Of a stretch of DNA of 7,755 bases, positions 1 through 6,720 are shown piece after piece. The first letter of the stretch is position 1. The number at the start of each line of letters is the position of its first letter. The DNA comes from Anaerolinea sp. Its GTDB lineage: Bacteria; Chloroflexota; Anaerolineae; JAAEKA01. Location: contig JACSRL010000248.1 in the NCBI GenBank assembly GCA_014879765.1, positions 1 to 7,755 of the forward strand. Direction: 5' to 3'. The notes beneath the pieces are model-generated. The model was not told where the DNA came from, made no database searches, and saw nothing but the letters and a program-made list of their open reading frames with translations. The translations under genes were made by a program, and so were the position numbers.

Positions 1-29
1 GAAACGCACACACGCGCGCCTGTCGACAA

Positions 30-45
30 GCCCCGTTGACGGGGC
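30..45. other. Second small hairpin downstream of the cluster
   Basis: GCCCCGT (30-36) pairs with ACGGGGC (39-45) around a two-base loop, probably a 6-bp stem with a 4-base loop. It follows the stop-codon hairpin by 12 bases on the minus strand. The pair may end the transcript, possibly for converging genes from both sides, but no T-tract is present. The rest of 1-66 shows no gene. Confidence 0.6.
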
Positions 46-57
46 GCCGTTGTGTAG

Positions 58-77
58 CCGGGCGATTTATCGCCCGG
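58..77. other. Hairpin containing the HAD stop codon at the end of the cluster
   Basis: CCGGGCGAT (58-66) pairs with ATCGCCCGG (69-77), giving 8 to 9 base pairs around a tight loop that holds the TAA stop codon of the HAD gene. No T-run follows on the minus strand, so it is at best an atypical terminator or an mRNA 3'-end stabiliser. Confidence 0.7.
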
Positions 78-852
78 CGGACCCGCGTGTGGAACGACTC
101 GTCGCAAACGGCTCTAACTGCTCAACGACCGCGGGCAACTCGGCCAGGGAGGCGATGATGGCATCGGGGCGGATGGTCTGGCCCTCCTGATAGGCGAATC
201 GCTCCGGCCGCGCCCAGGGATCCAGCGCCGACAGCTCCCCCAGAGGCACGCCCGGCTTCCAGATCGACCTGAAGCCGAACGATTTCGGGGCGAGCACGTC
301 GTCGTCGTAGCGGTCGCCCACCGAGACCTGGATCTGCGTCACGCGCGGCCAGTCGCCGTAGAAGGCCGCATCTTGCTTCAGCGCGTTGTGAGTGTCCGGG
401 GTGAGGATCTCTGTGAACAGCCGGGTCAGGCCCAGGGCGTCCAGCACCGGCTGTTGATACTTCCGCAGCCCGTTGGTGGCCACCACCAGGGCCCGATCGG
501 GCCGCGCCAGTTGACGCAGCACCGTGGCCGCGTCATCCAGCGCCGCCGCGTAGGGCGGGCCGGCGTGGGCGTCGACGATCTGCTGCACGTCGGCCGTAAG
601 CTGTACGCCCAGCGCCCCGGCCACCGTGGCCAGGATGTCGCCCCAGTCCATGGCCTGGATGGCGGGGATGGCCGGCGTTTCCTGACGCCTGCGATTCTCC
701 TCCAGGACGCGGCCGCGTATCCCGGCCACGTCCAGCCCCGACTTCTCCGCGATCTCCCGAAAGACGGTGGGGAAGACGGCCGACTCGAACGGCCCGTGCA
801 GGATGGTGTTATCCAGGTCAAGGAAGATGACGCTGCGCCACAGGTGTTTCAC
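67..852 (-). CDS. HAD-superfamily phosphatase, last gene of the salvage cluster
   Basis: A 261-residue HAD hydrolase, probably a cytoplasmic small-molecule phosphatase. The four HAD motifs are visible: motif I DLDNT at residues 12-16, with the nucleophile D12 and acid/base D14; motif II with T126 in VVATNG; a candidate motif III lysine, K159; and motif IV GDRYDDD at 179-185. About 100 residues between motifs I and II form a helical C1-type cap, as in phosphoglycolate-phosphatase and YjjG-like enzymes. The start is GTG at 850-852, preceded by AAAGGAG ten bases upstream. It begins 15 bp after the kinase stop, so it is probably co-transcribed. The stop codon lies inside a small hairpin. The substrate cannot be read from the sequence. 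Dephosphorylation of a salvaged amino-sugar phosphate, by analogy with the HAD enzyme MupP of Pseudomonas, is a context-based guess; general metabolite housekeeping is equally possible. Confidence 0.9.
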   Translation of the reverse strand: MKHLWRSVIFLDLDNTILHGPFESAVFPTVFREIAEKSGLDVAGIRGRVLEENRRRQETPAIPAIQAMDWGDILATVAGALGVQLTADVQQIVDAHAGPPYAAALDDAATVLRQLARPDRALVVATNGLRKYQQPVLDALGLTRLFTEILTPDTHNALKQDAAFYGDWPRVTQIQVSVGDRYDDDVLAPKSFGFRSIWKPGVPLGELSALDPWARPERFAYQEGQTIRPDAIIASLAELPAVVEQLEPFATSRSTRGSAGR

Positions 853-862
853 GGGGCGTTTG

Positions 863-869
863 CTCCTTT
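863..869 (-). promoter_or_regulatory. Ribosome binding site of the HAD gene
   Basis: AAAGGAG overlapping the kinase stop codon and ten bases before a GTG start at 852. It supports the non-ATG start and coupling to the kinase gene. Confidence 0.7.
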
Positions 870-1794
870 ACAACGCCAGCCGCGCCAGGGCAATCGCGCC
901 CAGCGCCGGTTCGGCCACCGGGGTGATGGGCGCCAGCGTCAGGCTCAGCGTCTCGGCCGCGGCGAGGAACTCGCTCCGCACCAACTGGCTGCCCACGACC
1001 ACGCCGCCGGCCAGCGCGCAGGGAACCGGGGCCGGCAGCTCCAGGCGATGGATCACCGCCTGCGTCGCCAGCGCCAGCTCATGGCCGGCGTCGGCCAGGA
1101 TGCGCTGCGCCACGGGATCGCCGGCCGCAGCCACGGCATCCACCATCGACGCCAGCGCGGCGATCTCCTGTTTGCCCGCCAGCTCCCGGTAGACGCGCGG
1201 CACCAGTTCAGGGACGGTAGCCAGCGACCAGCGGGCCAGAATCGCCTCGCTGAGCGCCGTGGCCGGGCCGCGGCCGTCGAAGGCGCGCATGACCGCGCGC
1301 AGGGCCGCCAGGCCGATGGCGTAGCCGCTGCCCTCGTCCCCCAGCAGATGGCCCCAGCCGTCGGCGCGCGCCGTCTGCCCGGTCAGGCTGCGGCCGTAGA
1401 CGATGGCGCCGGTGCCGCAGATCAGCGCCAGGCCCCAGCCCTGTGGCGTGCCGGCCGCCAGCACCAGTTCGGCGTCGTTGGCGATCAGGACGCGCGCCGC
1501 AGGGTAGAGCGTCGCCGCCCACTGCTGAAAGAAAGCCCGTTCTCCGGGGCGGTCCACGCCGGACAGGCCGATGCACAGCGCGCTCAACGGCGGCTGGGGC
1601 GCCATGCCTGCGGCGTCTGCGGCCGCGGCCATGGCCGCCACGATGGCTGCCTGGGCCGCTTCGTGGCCGACGACCTGGAAATTGGACGCGCCGGCCGCGC
1701 CCCTGCCCAGCACGCGGCCGGTCTCGTCGGCCAGCAGCGCGGCGGTCTTGCTGCCGCCGCCGTCGATTCCCATCAGGCAACGGGCTTCGTTCAT
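868..1794 (-). CDS. BadF/BadG/BcrA/BcrD-family N-acetyl amino-sugar kinase (GlcNAc and/or MurNAc kinase)
   Basis: A 308-residue sugar kinase of the ASKHA fold (BadF/BadG/BcrA/BcrD ATPase family, which includes GlcNAc kinases and clostridial MurK). Visible motifs are the phosphate-1 loop GIDGGGSKT at residues 9-17, ND at 106-107 with D107 as likely catalytic base, the phosphate-2 loop CGTGA at 126-130, GDEGSG at 152-157 and the adenosine-motif LAGGV at 261-265. The ATG overlaps the murQ stop as ATGA (1791-1794), with GGAG five bases upstream, so translational coupling is likely. The frame stays open further upstream, but only across murQ, so the longer reading is rejected. Members phosphorylate GlcNAc, MurNAc or glucosamine at C6 using ATP. 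Next to murQ and with no PTS importer in view, it is the obvious source of MurNAc-6-phosphate. Family is secure; MurNAc versus GlcNAc preference is inferred. Confidence 0.93.
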   Translation of the reverse strand: MNEARCLMGIDGGGSKTAALLADETGRVLGRGAAGASNFQVVGHEAAQAAIVAAMAAAADAAGMAPQPPLSALCIGLSGVDRPGERAFFQQWAATLYPAARVLIANDAELVLAAGTPQGWGLALICGTGAIVYGRSLTGQTARADGWGHLLGDEGSGYAIGLAALRAVMRAFDGRGPATALSEAILARWSLATVPELVPRVYRELAGKQEIAALASMVDAVAAAGDPVAQRILADAGHELALATQAVIHRLELPAPVPCALAGGVVVGSQLVRSEFLAAAETLSLTLAPITPVAEPALGAIALARLAL

Positions 1795-2696
1795 GCCAGC
1801 TCCAGCGCCGCGCGCACCACGCCGCCGGCGCGATCCAGGCGGCCGCGCGCGGCCTCCGGCGCAAGACCGCCCAACTGGGCCACGATGGCGGTCTTGACCT
1901 CGTAGTCGCAGGCGGCCAGCGCGGCTTCGGCGGCTTCCGGCGTCAGCCCGCAGGCCATGGCCACGATGCGCCGCGCCCGGTCGCGCAGCTTGGCGTTGCT
2001 GGTCTGCACATCCACCATCAGGTTGCTGTAGCTCTTGCCCAGCCGGACCATGACGCCGGTGGAGAGCATGTTGAGCACCAGCTTCTGCGCCGTGCCGGCC
2101 TTGAGCCGGGTCGAGCCGGTCAGCGCCTCGGCCCCGGTCACGGGGGCGATCCAGATCTCGGCCAGGCTGGCCATGGGCGATGGATGGTGGCAGGCCAGGC
2201 TGACCACCAGCGCGCCGCGGCGTTTGGCCTCGGCCATGCCGCCCAGAACGTAGGGCGTGCGGCCGCTGGCGGCGACGCCCACCACGCTGTCCAGCGCGGT
2301 CACCTGCTGGGCTGCCAGGTCGCGCGCGCCGGCCTCCCGGTCGTCCTCGGCCCCTTCCACCGAATAGCGGATGGCGCGCTCGCCGCCGGCGATCAACGCC
2401 ATCACCTGATCGGGCGCGACGCCGAAGGTCGGTGGACACTCCGACGCGTCCAGCACGGCCAGACGCCCCGAGGTGCCGGCGCCGAGGTAGATCAGCCGCC
2501 CGCCCTTGGCCATCCGTTGCGCAATGGCGTCGATCGCGGCCGCGATGTGATCCAGCTCCAGCGCCACGATCGCGGGCACTCTGCTGTCCTCGGCGTTGAG
2601 CAGGCGCACCATCTCCAGCGTCGGCAGCGTGTCGATGTTGACCGTGTTCGGATTGCGCGTTTCGGTGATGGGCAACGATGGGGCAGTAGCGTTCAT
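1791..2696 (-). CDS. murQ: N-acetylmuramic acid 6-phosphate etherase
   Basis: A 301-residue MurQ, full length for the family. It cleaves the D-lactyl ether of MurNAc-6-phosphate to give GlcNAc-6-phosphate and D-lactate in the cytoplasm, joining cell-wall recycling to amino-sugar metabolism. The N-terminal TETRNPNT signature is at residues 11-18. The SIS sugar-phosphate isomerase domain carries YLGAGTSGRLAVLDASECPP at 70-89; E86 matches the catalytic acid Glu83 of E. coli MurQ. GAEDD at 115-119 contains D118, matching the proposed base Asp115. ALTGSTRLKAGTAQKLVLNM at 191-210 and the NLMVDV segment at 225-230 are also typical. The ATG at 2694-2696 is chosen because AAGGAA lies six bases upstream; an in-frame ATG at 2768 would overlap the acetyltransferase gene. 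It starts 13 bp after that gene and overlaps the kinase gene by 4 bp. Recognition is very secure. Confidence 0.98.
   Translation of the reverse strand: MNATAPSLPITETRNPNTVNIDTLPTLEMVRLLNAEDSRVPAIVALELDHIAAAIDAIAQRMAKGGRLIYLGAGTSGRLAVLDASECPPTFGVAPDQVMALIAGGERAIRYSVEGAEDDREAGARDLAAQQVTALDSVVGVAASGRTPYVLGGMAEAKRRGALVVSLACHHPSPMASLAEIWIAPVTGAEALTGSTRLKAGTAQKLVLNMLSTGVMVRLGKSYSNLMVDVQTSNAKLRDRARRIVAMACGLTPEAAEAALAACDYEVKTAIVAQLGGLAPEAARGRLDRAGGVVRAALELA
1800..1803 (-). promoter_or_regulatory. Ribosome binding site of the BadF-type kinase
   Basis: GGAG inside the last codons of murQ, five bases before the ATG of the overlapping ATGA junction. It decides the kinase start at 1794 over the much longer open frame that runs back across murQ, and over the internal methionine at residue 8. 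Confidence 0.6.
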
Positions 2697-2702
2697 GGAG
2701 GG

Positions 2703-2708
2703 TTCCTT
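2703..2708 (-). promoter_or_regulatory. Ribosome binding site that fixes the murQ start
   Basis: AAGGAA six bases upstream of the ATG at 2696, directly after the stop codon of the acetyltransferase gene. It favours this start over the in-frame ATG 72 bases upstream, which would add 24 residues unlike any MurQ N-terminus. Confidence 0.65.
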
Positions 2709-2709
2709 G

Positions 2710-3708
2710 TCAATCCTGCGCGATCTGCTTGACCAGCACGCGGTACTCCCGCCAGGGCTTGAACCCATACGGGGCGTAGAAATCCAGCGCCGAAGTCCAG
2801 TCGATGACGCAGCCGCGCACGCCGTAGGCGCGCAGCCGCCACAGGCCGAAGCTCAACAGCGCCGAGCCCAGCCTCTGGCCGCGATTGCCGGCGCCGACGC
2901 CGATGGGGCCAAGCTGGCCCCACGGAGTGGGCAGATGCGACATAAAATAGCGGTCCAGCGGCTCGACCGCGTAGCGCCAGCGCCGGCGAGTGCGGCAGAA
3001 ACCGGCCAGCCGCGCTGGACTCCGCTCGTTGAAACGCCACAGGAGGAGGTACTCCGACATTTTGCCGCCCATGCGGCAAAACTCTTCGAACTCGAAGCGC
3101 CAGCGGCCGGGGAATTCCGCGTGCAGGAAGGCCAGCAGCGGGCCCTGGTCAGCCGGACGTCCAACGGCGATTCTGACGTCGAAGTCGACATCAGGCGGCG
3201 GACGGTGGCTGTGGCTGGCGTCGATGGCCAGGTCGCGCGCCACGTCCCAGACCGTGGACTCGCTGGCGCGCGGGCGGTAGCCGCGGGCAGCAAAAAAGGC
3301 TTCGCTGCCCAGCGCCGCGGGCAGGCCGGGCGCGAAGGGGCGCAGGCCGCCGCCCAGCCGGGCCGCCGTGCAGCCCTGTTCCGCCAGCCACCTCTCGGCC
3401 CAGCTCAGCAGCGCCGAGCCGAGGCCGCGGCGCTGCCAGGCCGGCGCGATGGCCAGCGCGTCGATCCAGCCCACCTGCGGCGGCGAGGTCGCGGCATCGT
3501 CGGGCAGCGCGCTGGCCAGGATGAAGCCGGCCGGTGTGTCGTCCACCAGCGCCAGCCGGCCGGCCTGGACGCTGCCGGTGGCCGGTTGGCTGTTGTGACG
3601 GGTCAGCGCCTCTGTGATGGCCAGGTCTGCGCCGCACGCCTGGTTCCACAGCGCAGTCACAGCTTCGATCTGGCGCGGCTGGCGGGGATCGAAGGGCTGA
3701 AGGTGCAT
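2710..3708 (-). CDS. Tandem GNAT N-acetyltransferase (candidate GlmA-like glucosamine/glucosaminide acetyltransferase)
   Basis: A 332-residue cytoplasmic protein with two GNAT domains in tandem. The N-terminal domain (about 1-160) has the strand DALAIAP at 83-89 followed by the acetyl-CoA pyrophosphate loop QRRGLG at 92-97. The C-terminal domain (about 175-332) has LGPIGVGAGNRGQRLG at 266-281, with the loop at 276-281, and ends in FYAPYGFKPWREY at 310-322, a classic GNAT C-terminus. Both loops look intact, so both halves may bind acetyl-CoA. The ATG at 3706-3708 has AGGAG nine bases upstream and follows the nagZ stop by 15 bp. From memory, Clostridium acetobutylicum GlmA is also a two-GNAT protein; it acetylates glucosamine and glucosaminides during cell-wall recycling and belongs to a locus with a MurNAc/GlcNAc kinase. 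Position between nagZ and murQ supports the same job here, but this is inference; GNAT substrates are hard to predict. Confidence 0.9.
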   Translation of the reverse strand: MHLQPFDPRQPRQIEAVTALWNQACGADLAITEALTRHNSQPATGSVQAGRLALVDDTPAGFILASALPDDAATSPPQVGWIDALAIAPAWQRRGLGSALLSWAERWLAEQGCTAARLGGGLRPFAPGLPAALGSEAFFAARGYRPRASESTVWDVARDLAIDASHSHRPPPDVDFDVRIAVGRPADQGPLLAFLHAEFPGRWRFEFEEFCRMGGKMSEYLLLWRFNERSPARLAGFCRTRRRWRYAVEPLDRYFMSHLPTPWGQLGPIGVGAGNRGQRLGSALLSFGLWRLRAYGVRGCVIDWTSALDFYAPYGFKPWREYRVLVKQIAQD

Positions 3709-3723
3709 CGAGTGGGTCTCCTG

Positions 3724-4773
3724 TCACAGACCGAAGCGCGCTTTGGCGCTCAGGATGCGCAGCACCGCCTCGTCCAGACGCGCCGGTTCGATCCGCCGGT
3801 CGGCGACCCAGCGGAGAATCGTGGCGTGCGCCGCGTGCAGCACGTCGTAGTCGGTGTTGAAGAGCAGCACGTCCGCGCCCGCGGCCAGGGCATGGGCCGC
3901 GGCCAACGGCGCGGGGTAGCCGCTGCTGGCCAGCGCGCCCATCTCCAGCGAGTCGGTGAAGGCCAGGCCGGTGAAGCCCATCTCCTGGCGCAGCAGCGTT
4001 GTCATCACGCGCCGGGAGAGTGTGGCTGGCAGGTGCGGCTCCATGGCTGGAAAATGAACGTGGGCCGACATGACGCCGGTCACGCCGGCGGCGATGGCGG
4101 CGCGGAAGGGGATGAACTCCACCGCCTCCAGCCGGTCGCGGGCATGGGCCACCACCGGCAGCGCGATGTGGGAATCGACGGTGGTGTCGCCGTGGCCGGG
4201 GAAGTGCTTGCCCACCGCCATGATGCCCGCGCCTTGCAGGCCCTCGATCAGGGCCGCGCCGCAGGCCGCCGCCAGCGCCGGATCGCTGCCGAAGGAGCGG
4301 GTGTTGATCACCGGGTTGGCGGCGTTGCTACCGCAGGTATCCAGCACTGGCGCCAGGTTGATGTTGATCCCCACCTCCCGCAGCTCGGCGGCCATCGCGG
4401 TCGCGATCTGACGAACCGCGGCCGGCCCGCCCGCGGCGGCGACTTCCAGCGGGCTGGGGAACTCGGTGAAGCCCTTGGCCGCGCGCAGCCGCGTCACCCG
4501 GCCCCCCTCCTGGTCGATGGCCAGCAGCAGGGCGGGCTGGCCCTGTTGGCGGGCGTGCGCCTGAATGTCGCGGGACAGGCGCGCCAGCGCCGGCCGCGAG
4601 GCCACGTTGCGCTCGAAATAGACCAGCCCGCCCAGGTGCAGGTCGGTCAGGGCATCGCGCAGCGGTGGGGTGAGCTCGGTCCCGTCGAAGCCGGCGCAGA
4701 GCACCTGGCCGGCCTTCTGCTCCAGGGTCATGGCAGCCAGCGTCGCGGCCGGGTCGGGAGAGGGGATGGTCAT
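3724..4773 (-). CDS. nagZ: Beta-N-acetylglucosaminidase, GH3 family, cytoplasmic type
   Basis: A 349-residue GH3 enzyme that removes non-reducing GlcNAc from GlcNAc-MurNAc or anhydro-muropeptides. The single (beta/alpha)8 domain is complete. The signature KHFPGHGDTTVDSH is at residues 189-202; K189 and H190 contact sugar, and D200/H202 form the Asp-His dyad that acts as general acid/base in NagZ. D274 in FTDSLEMG is the catalytic nucleophile. AIDQEGGRVTRL at 85-96 and NINLAPVLD at 137-145 are further family blocks. Length matches the one-domain NagZ of Gram-negative bacteria rather than the longer two-domain BsNagZ. The N-terminus has no signal peptide or lipobox, so it acts in the cytoplasm on imported sugars. 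The ATG at 4771-4773 lies 4 bp after the upstream permease stop, with a modest AAAGG-type ribosome site inside that gene's end. The acetyltransferase gene follows 15 bp later. Confidence 0.97.
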   Translation of the reverse strand: MTIPSPDPAATLAAMTLEQKAGQVLCAGFDGTELTPPLRDALTDLHLGGLVYFERNVASRPALARLSRDIQAHARQQGQPALLLAIDQEGGRVTRLRAAKGFTEFPSPLEVAAAGGPAAVRQIATAMAAELREVGININLAPVLDTCGSNAANPVINTRSFGSDPALAAACGAALIEGLQGAGIMAVGKHFPGHGDTTVDSHIALPVVAHARDRLEAVEFIPFRAAIAAGVTGVMSAHVHFPAMEPHLPATLSRRVMTTLLRQEMGFTGLAFTDSLEMGALASSGYPAPLAAAHALAAGADVLLFNTDYDVLHAAHATILRWVADRRIEPARLDEAVLRILSAKARFGL

Positions 4774-4777
4774 GGCG

Positions 4778-5704
4778 TCACCCTTTCACCGCGCCGACGC
4801 GCAGGCCCTGCATGAAGTAGCGCTGGAAGGCGAAGAAGAAGAGGATCATGGGAATGGAGGCCAGCGCCGCGCCCGACATCAGCAGGCCGTAGTTGGTGCC
4901 GAACTCGCTGTTGTAGATGTAGGAGAGGCCGACCTGCAAGGTGAATTTGTCGGGCGACTGCAGGATCACCAGCGGCCAGAGGAAGGCGTTCCAGTAGCGC
5001 TGGAAGGCGAAGATGGCGGTCACTGCCATGGCCGGCGCGGCCAGCGGCACGATAATGCGGGTGAAGGCCTGCCACTCCGAGGCGCCGTCGATGCGGGCCG
5101 CCTCCTCCAGCTCGCTGGGCAGGGTCTGGATGTACTGTTTGAGCAGGAAGATGCCGATCACGTCGGCCAGCCCCGGCATCAGCACCCCCAGGAAGGTGTC
5201 CACCAGCCTGAGCTCGGCGATCATCAGGTAGAGGGGCACCAGCGTCACCTGGCCGGGGATCATCAACGCGGCCAGGATCATCCAGAAGAAGACGCGCGAG
5301 CCGGGGAACTTGCGCTTGGCAAAGGCGTAGCCGGCCATGGTGTCGAAGAGGACATGGATGCCGGTGCTGATCAGCGCCAGGGCCAGGGTGTTGACGAACC
5401 AGAGCAGCATCCGCGGCATGGCGATGATCTGCCCTGGGAGCTTCAGCTTGCCCTGGCCGCTGAGCTTGATGATGTTGCGGAAGTTCTCCAGCGTCGGCTC
5501 GCTGGGGATCAGCTCCGGCGGCAGCTTGACGGTGGCCGAGGCCGGCGTGAGCGCGGTGGCAAAGAGCCAGTAGAGCGGAAAGAGACTGACGATCGCGACG
5601 GCGGTCAACAGCAGCAGGATCAGCAGGTTGGGCAGTCGCCGCCGCAGCCTGTACCACGACCAGCGGGCCGGCCTTTTCGCTTCGACGCCAGAGGAGACGC
5701 TCAT
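4778..5704 (-). CDS. Sugar ABC transporter permease, MalG/UgpE type (second inner-membrane subunit)
   Basis: A 308-residue carbohydrate-uptake family 1 (CUT1) permease. A basic N-terminus (about 10-24) precedes six predicted membrane segments, at roughly 26-50, 101-125, 137-162, 168-190, 221-243 and 276-297. The EAA loop, which docks the ATPase, is ELEEAARIDGASEWQAFTRI at 198-217, followed by VPLAAP at 219-224; E201, A202, A203 and G207 are the invariant positions. The C-terminus ends in QGLRVGAVKG, the usual MalG-type tail. The ATG at 5702-5704 is two bases after the stop of the first permease, with GGAG eight bases upstream. The same frame stays open further upstream, but only across the first permease gene, so the longer reading is rejected. 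The two permeases should form a heterodimer. The sugar cannot be read from the permease; context suggests GlcNAc-MurNAc-type sugars. Confidence 0.96.
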   Translation of the reverse strand: MSVSSGVEAKRPARWSWYRLRRRLPNLLILLLLTAVAIVSLFPLYWLFATALTPASATVKLPPELIPSEPTLENFRNIIKLSGQGKLKLPGQIIAMPRMLLWFVNTLALALISTGIHVLFDTMAGYAFAKRKFPGSRVFFWMILAALMIPGQVTLVPLYLMIAELRLVDTFLGVLMPGLADVIGIFLLKQYIQTLPSELEEAARIDGASEWQAFTRIIVPLAAPAMAVTAIFAFQRYWNAFLWPLVILQSPDKFTLQVGLSYIYNSEFGTNYGLLMSGAALASIPMILFFFAFQRYFMQGLRVGAVKG

Positions 5705-5706
5705 GG

Positions 5707-6612
5707 TCAATACTCCACGTCGGTGCTGAGCACCTTGAACTGGAAGAAAGAGAAGATGGCGATGATGGCAAAGAGGATCAGCGCCTGCGCGCTGGCGCGG
5801 CCGAAGTTGAAATCGCTGAAGGCGGTCATGTAGATCAACTGCACGATGGTGGTGGTGCGGTTGATGGGGCCGCCGCCGGTCATGATGTAGACCCGCTCGA
5901 AGATCTGGAAGCCGGCGATGGTGTAGATCACCATCAGGTAGAGGGTGGTGGGCTTGAGCAGGGGCACGGTGATGCGCATCCATTTCTGGATGCCGTTGGC
6001 CCCCTCGACCTCGGCCGCCTCGTAGAGCTCGCGCGGGATGGAGCCGATGGAGGCGGAGTAGAGCACCACGCCGGTGCCCGGCACCACCAGCACGGTGCTG
6101 ATGATGATGCTCCAGAGCGCCATGTCAGGGTTTTGCAGCCAGAGCACCCGCGGCAGCCCCAGCGAGCGCAGCAGAAAGTTGAAGAAACCGTAGTCAGGTT
6201 CGAAGATCCAGATCCAGACCAGCGAGATGACGATGATGCTAATGACGTAGGGCAGGTAGAAGGCGCCGCGGAAGAGCGACTGGAAGCGGTTGGCCAGCGG
6301 CTGCAGCAGCGCGGCCACGATCAGCGAGCTGGTGATCCAGGCGGCGACGACGAAGAAGGCGTAGATGAAGGTGTGCCACATGGAATCGATGAAGAGCTGG
6401 CTGGAGAAGACCGCGCGGAAGTTGTCCAGGCCGATCCAGGTGCTTTCCCGCAGTGTGACCTTCTGGAAAGCCATCACCACCGCCCGCAGCACCGGGTAGC
6501 CGATGAAGACGCCGAAGAGGATCATGCTGGGCGCGATGAAGAAATAGCTCCACTTGTAGCGATGCCAGGCCTTGCCGATGCGTGTGCCGAGGGGCAGGGG
6601 TGTTGCGCTCAT
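5707..6612 (-). CDS. Sugar ABC transporter permease, MalF/UgpA type (first inner-membrane subunit)
   Basis: A 301-residue CUT1 permease without the extra periplasmic domain of enterobacterial MalF. Predicted membrane segments are near residues 22-42, 80-103, 117-137, 166-188, 222-244 and 272-292. The EAA loop is ELYEAAEVEGANGIQKWMRI at 195-214, followed by VPLLKP at 216-221; E198, A199, A200 and G204 are the conserved positions. MTGGGPINRTTT at 244-255 is a hallmark of UgpA/MalF-type permeases. The chosen ATG (6610-6612) has a near-consensus AAGGAG six bases upstream. An in-frame ATG at 6651 would start inside the 14-bp direct repeat and add 13 residues encoded by that repeat and the ribosome site, so it is rejected. 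It pairs with the MalG-type permease just downstream and should take substrate from the binding protein. No ATPase gene is in the window; many CUT1 importers share one ATPase encoded elsewhere. Confidence 0.96.
   Translation of the reverse strand: MSATPLPLGTRIGKAWHRYKWSYFFIAPSMILFGVFIGYPVLRAVVMAFQKVTLRESTWIGLDNFRAVFSSQLFIDSMWHTFIYAFFVVAAWITSSLIVAALLQPLANRFQSLFRGAFYLPYVISIIVISLVWIWIFEPDYGFFNFLLRSLGLPRVLWLQNPDMALWSIIISTVLVVPGTGVVLYSASIGSIPRELYEAAEVEGANGIQKWMRITVPLLKPTTLYLMVIYTIAGFQIFERVYIMTGGGPINRTTTIVQLIYMTAFSDFNFGRASAQALILFAIIAIFSFFQFKVLSTDVEY
5713..5716 (-). promoter_or_regulatory. Ribosome binding site of the second permease
   Basis: GGAG near the end of the first permease gene, eight bases before the ATG at 5704. 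It supports the short 2-bp intergenic junction rather than a start further upstream in the same frame. Confidence 0.6.
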
Positions 6613-6618
6613 GGGATG

Positions 6619-6624
6619 CTCCTT
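6619..6624 (-). promoter_or_regulatory. Strong ribosome binding site of the first permease
   Basis: AAGGAG six bases before the ATG at 6612, the best ribosome site in the window. It fixes the start against the in-frame ATG at 6651 and gives the permease its own efficient translation start after the long repeat-filled spacer. Confidence 0.75.
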
Positions 6625-6630
6625 GGTGGC

Positions 6631-6663
6631 GTAACACGTAATGCGTAACACGTAATGCGTAAC
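6631..6663. repeat. 14-bp tandem direct repeat upstream of the first permease
   Basis: GTAACACGTAATGC occurs twice exactly (6631-6644 and 6645-6658), followed by GTAAC. It is much more AT-rich than its surroundings and sits just before the permease ribosome site. A matching inverted arm, GTTACGC, occurs at 6696-6702 opposite GCGTAAC at 6657-6663. It could be a regulator site or a member of a dispersed intergenic repeat family; the sequence alone does not decide. Confidence 0.8.
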
Positions 6664-6720
6664 CCGGAGTGTGTGAGGATGGGAGTCGTTTCTGAGTTAC
6701 GCTGGGCGTGAGGGATGGGC

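Noticed and set aside
1795..2439. N-terminal extension of the kinase frame across murQ
   Set aside because: It is Arg/Gly/Ala-rich and unlike any kinase, while MurQ motifs occupy the same DNA; the ATGA junction gives a proper kinase start.
2596..4815. 739-residue open frame on the plus strand
   Set aside because: It is antisense to nagZ, the acetyltransferase gene and murQ, all with strong family motifs; it is a by-product of GC-rich codon usage.
4774..5771. Open frame overlapping the second permease in another phase (4770-5771)
   Set aside because: It lacks membrane segments and motifs, whereas the permease frame has a full set of six segments and an EAA loop.
6613..6651. 13-residue upstream extension of the first permease
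   Set aside because: It would translate the ribosome site and part of the 14-bp direct repeat; the ATG at 6612 has a near-perfect ribosome site.
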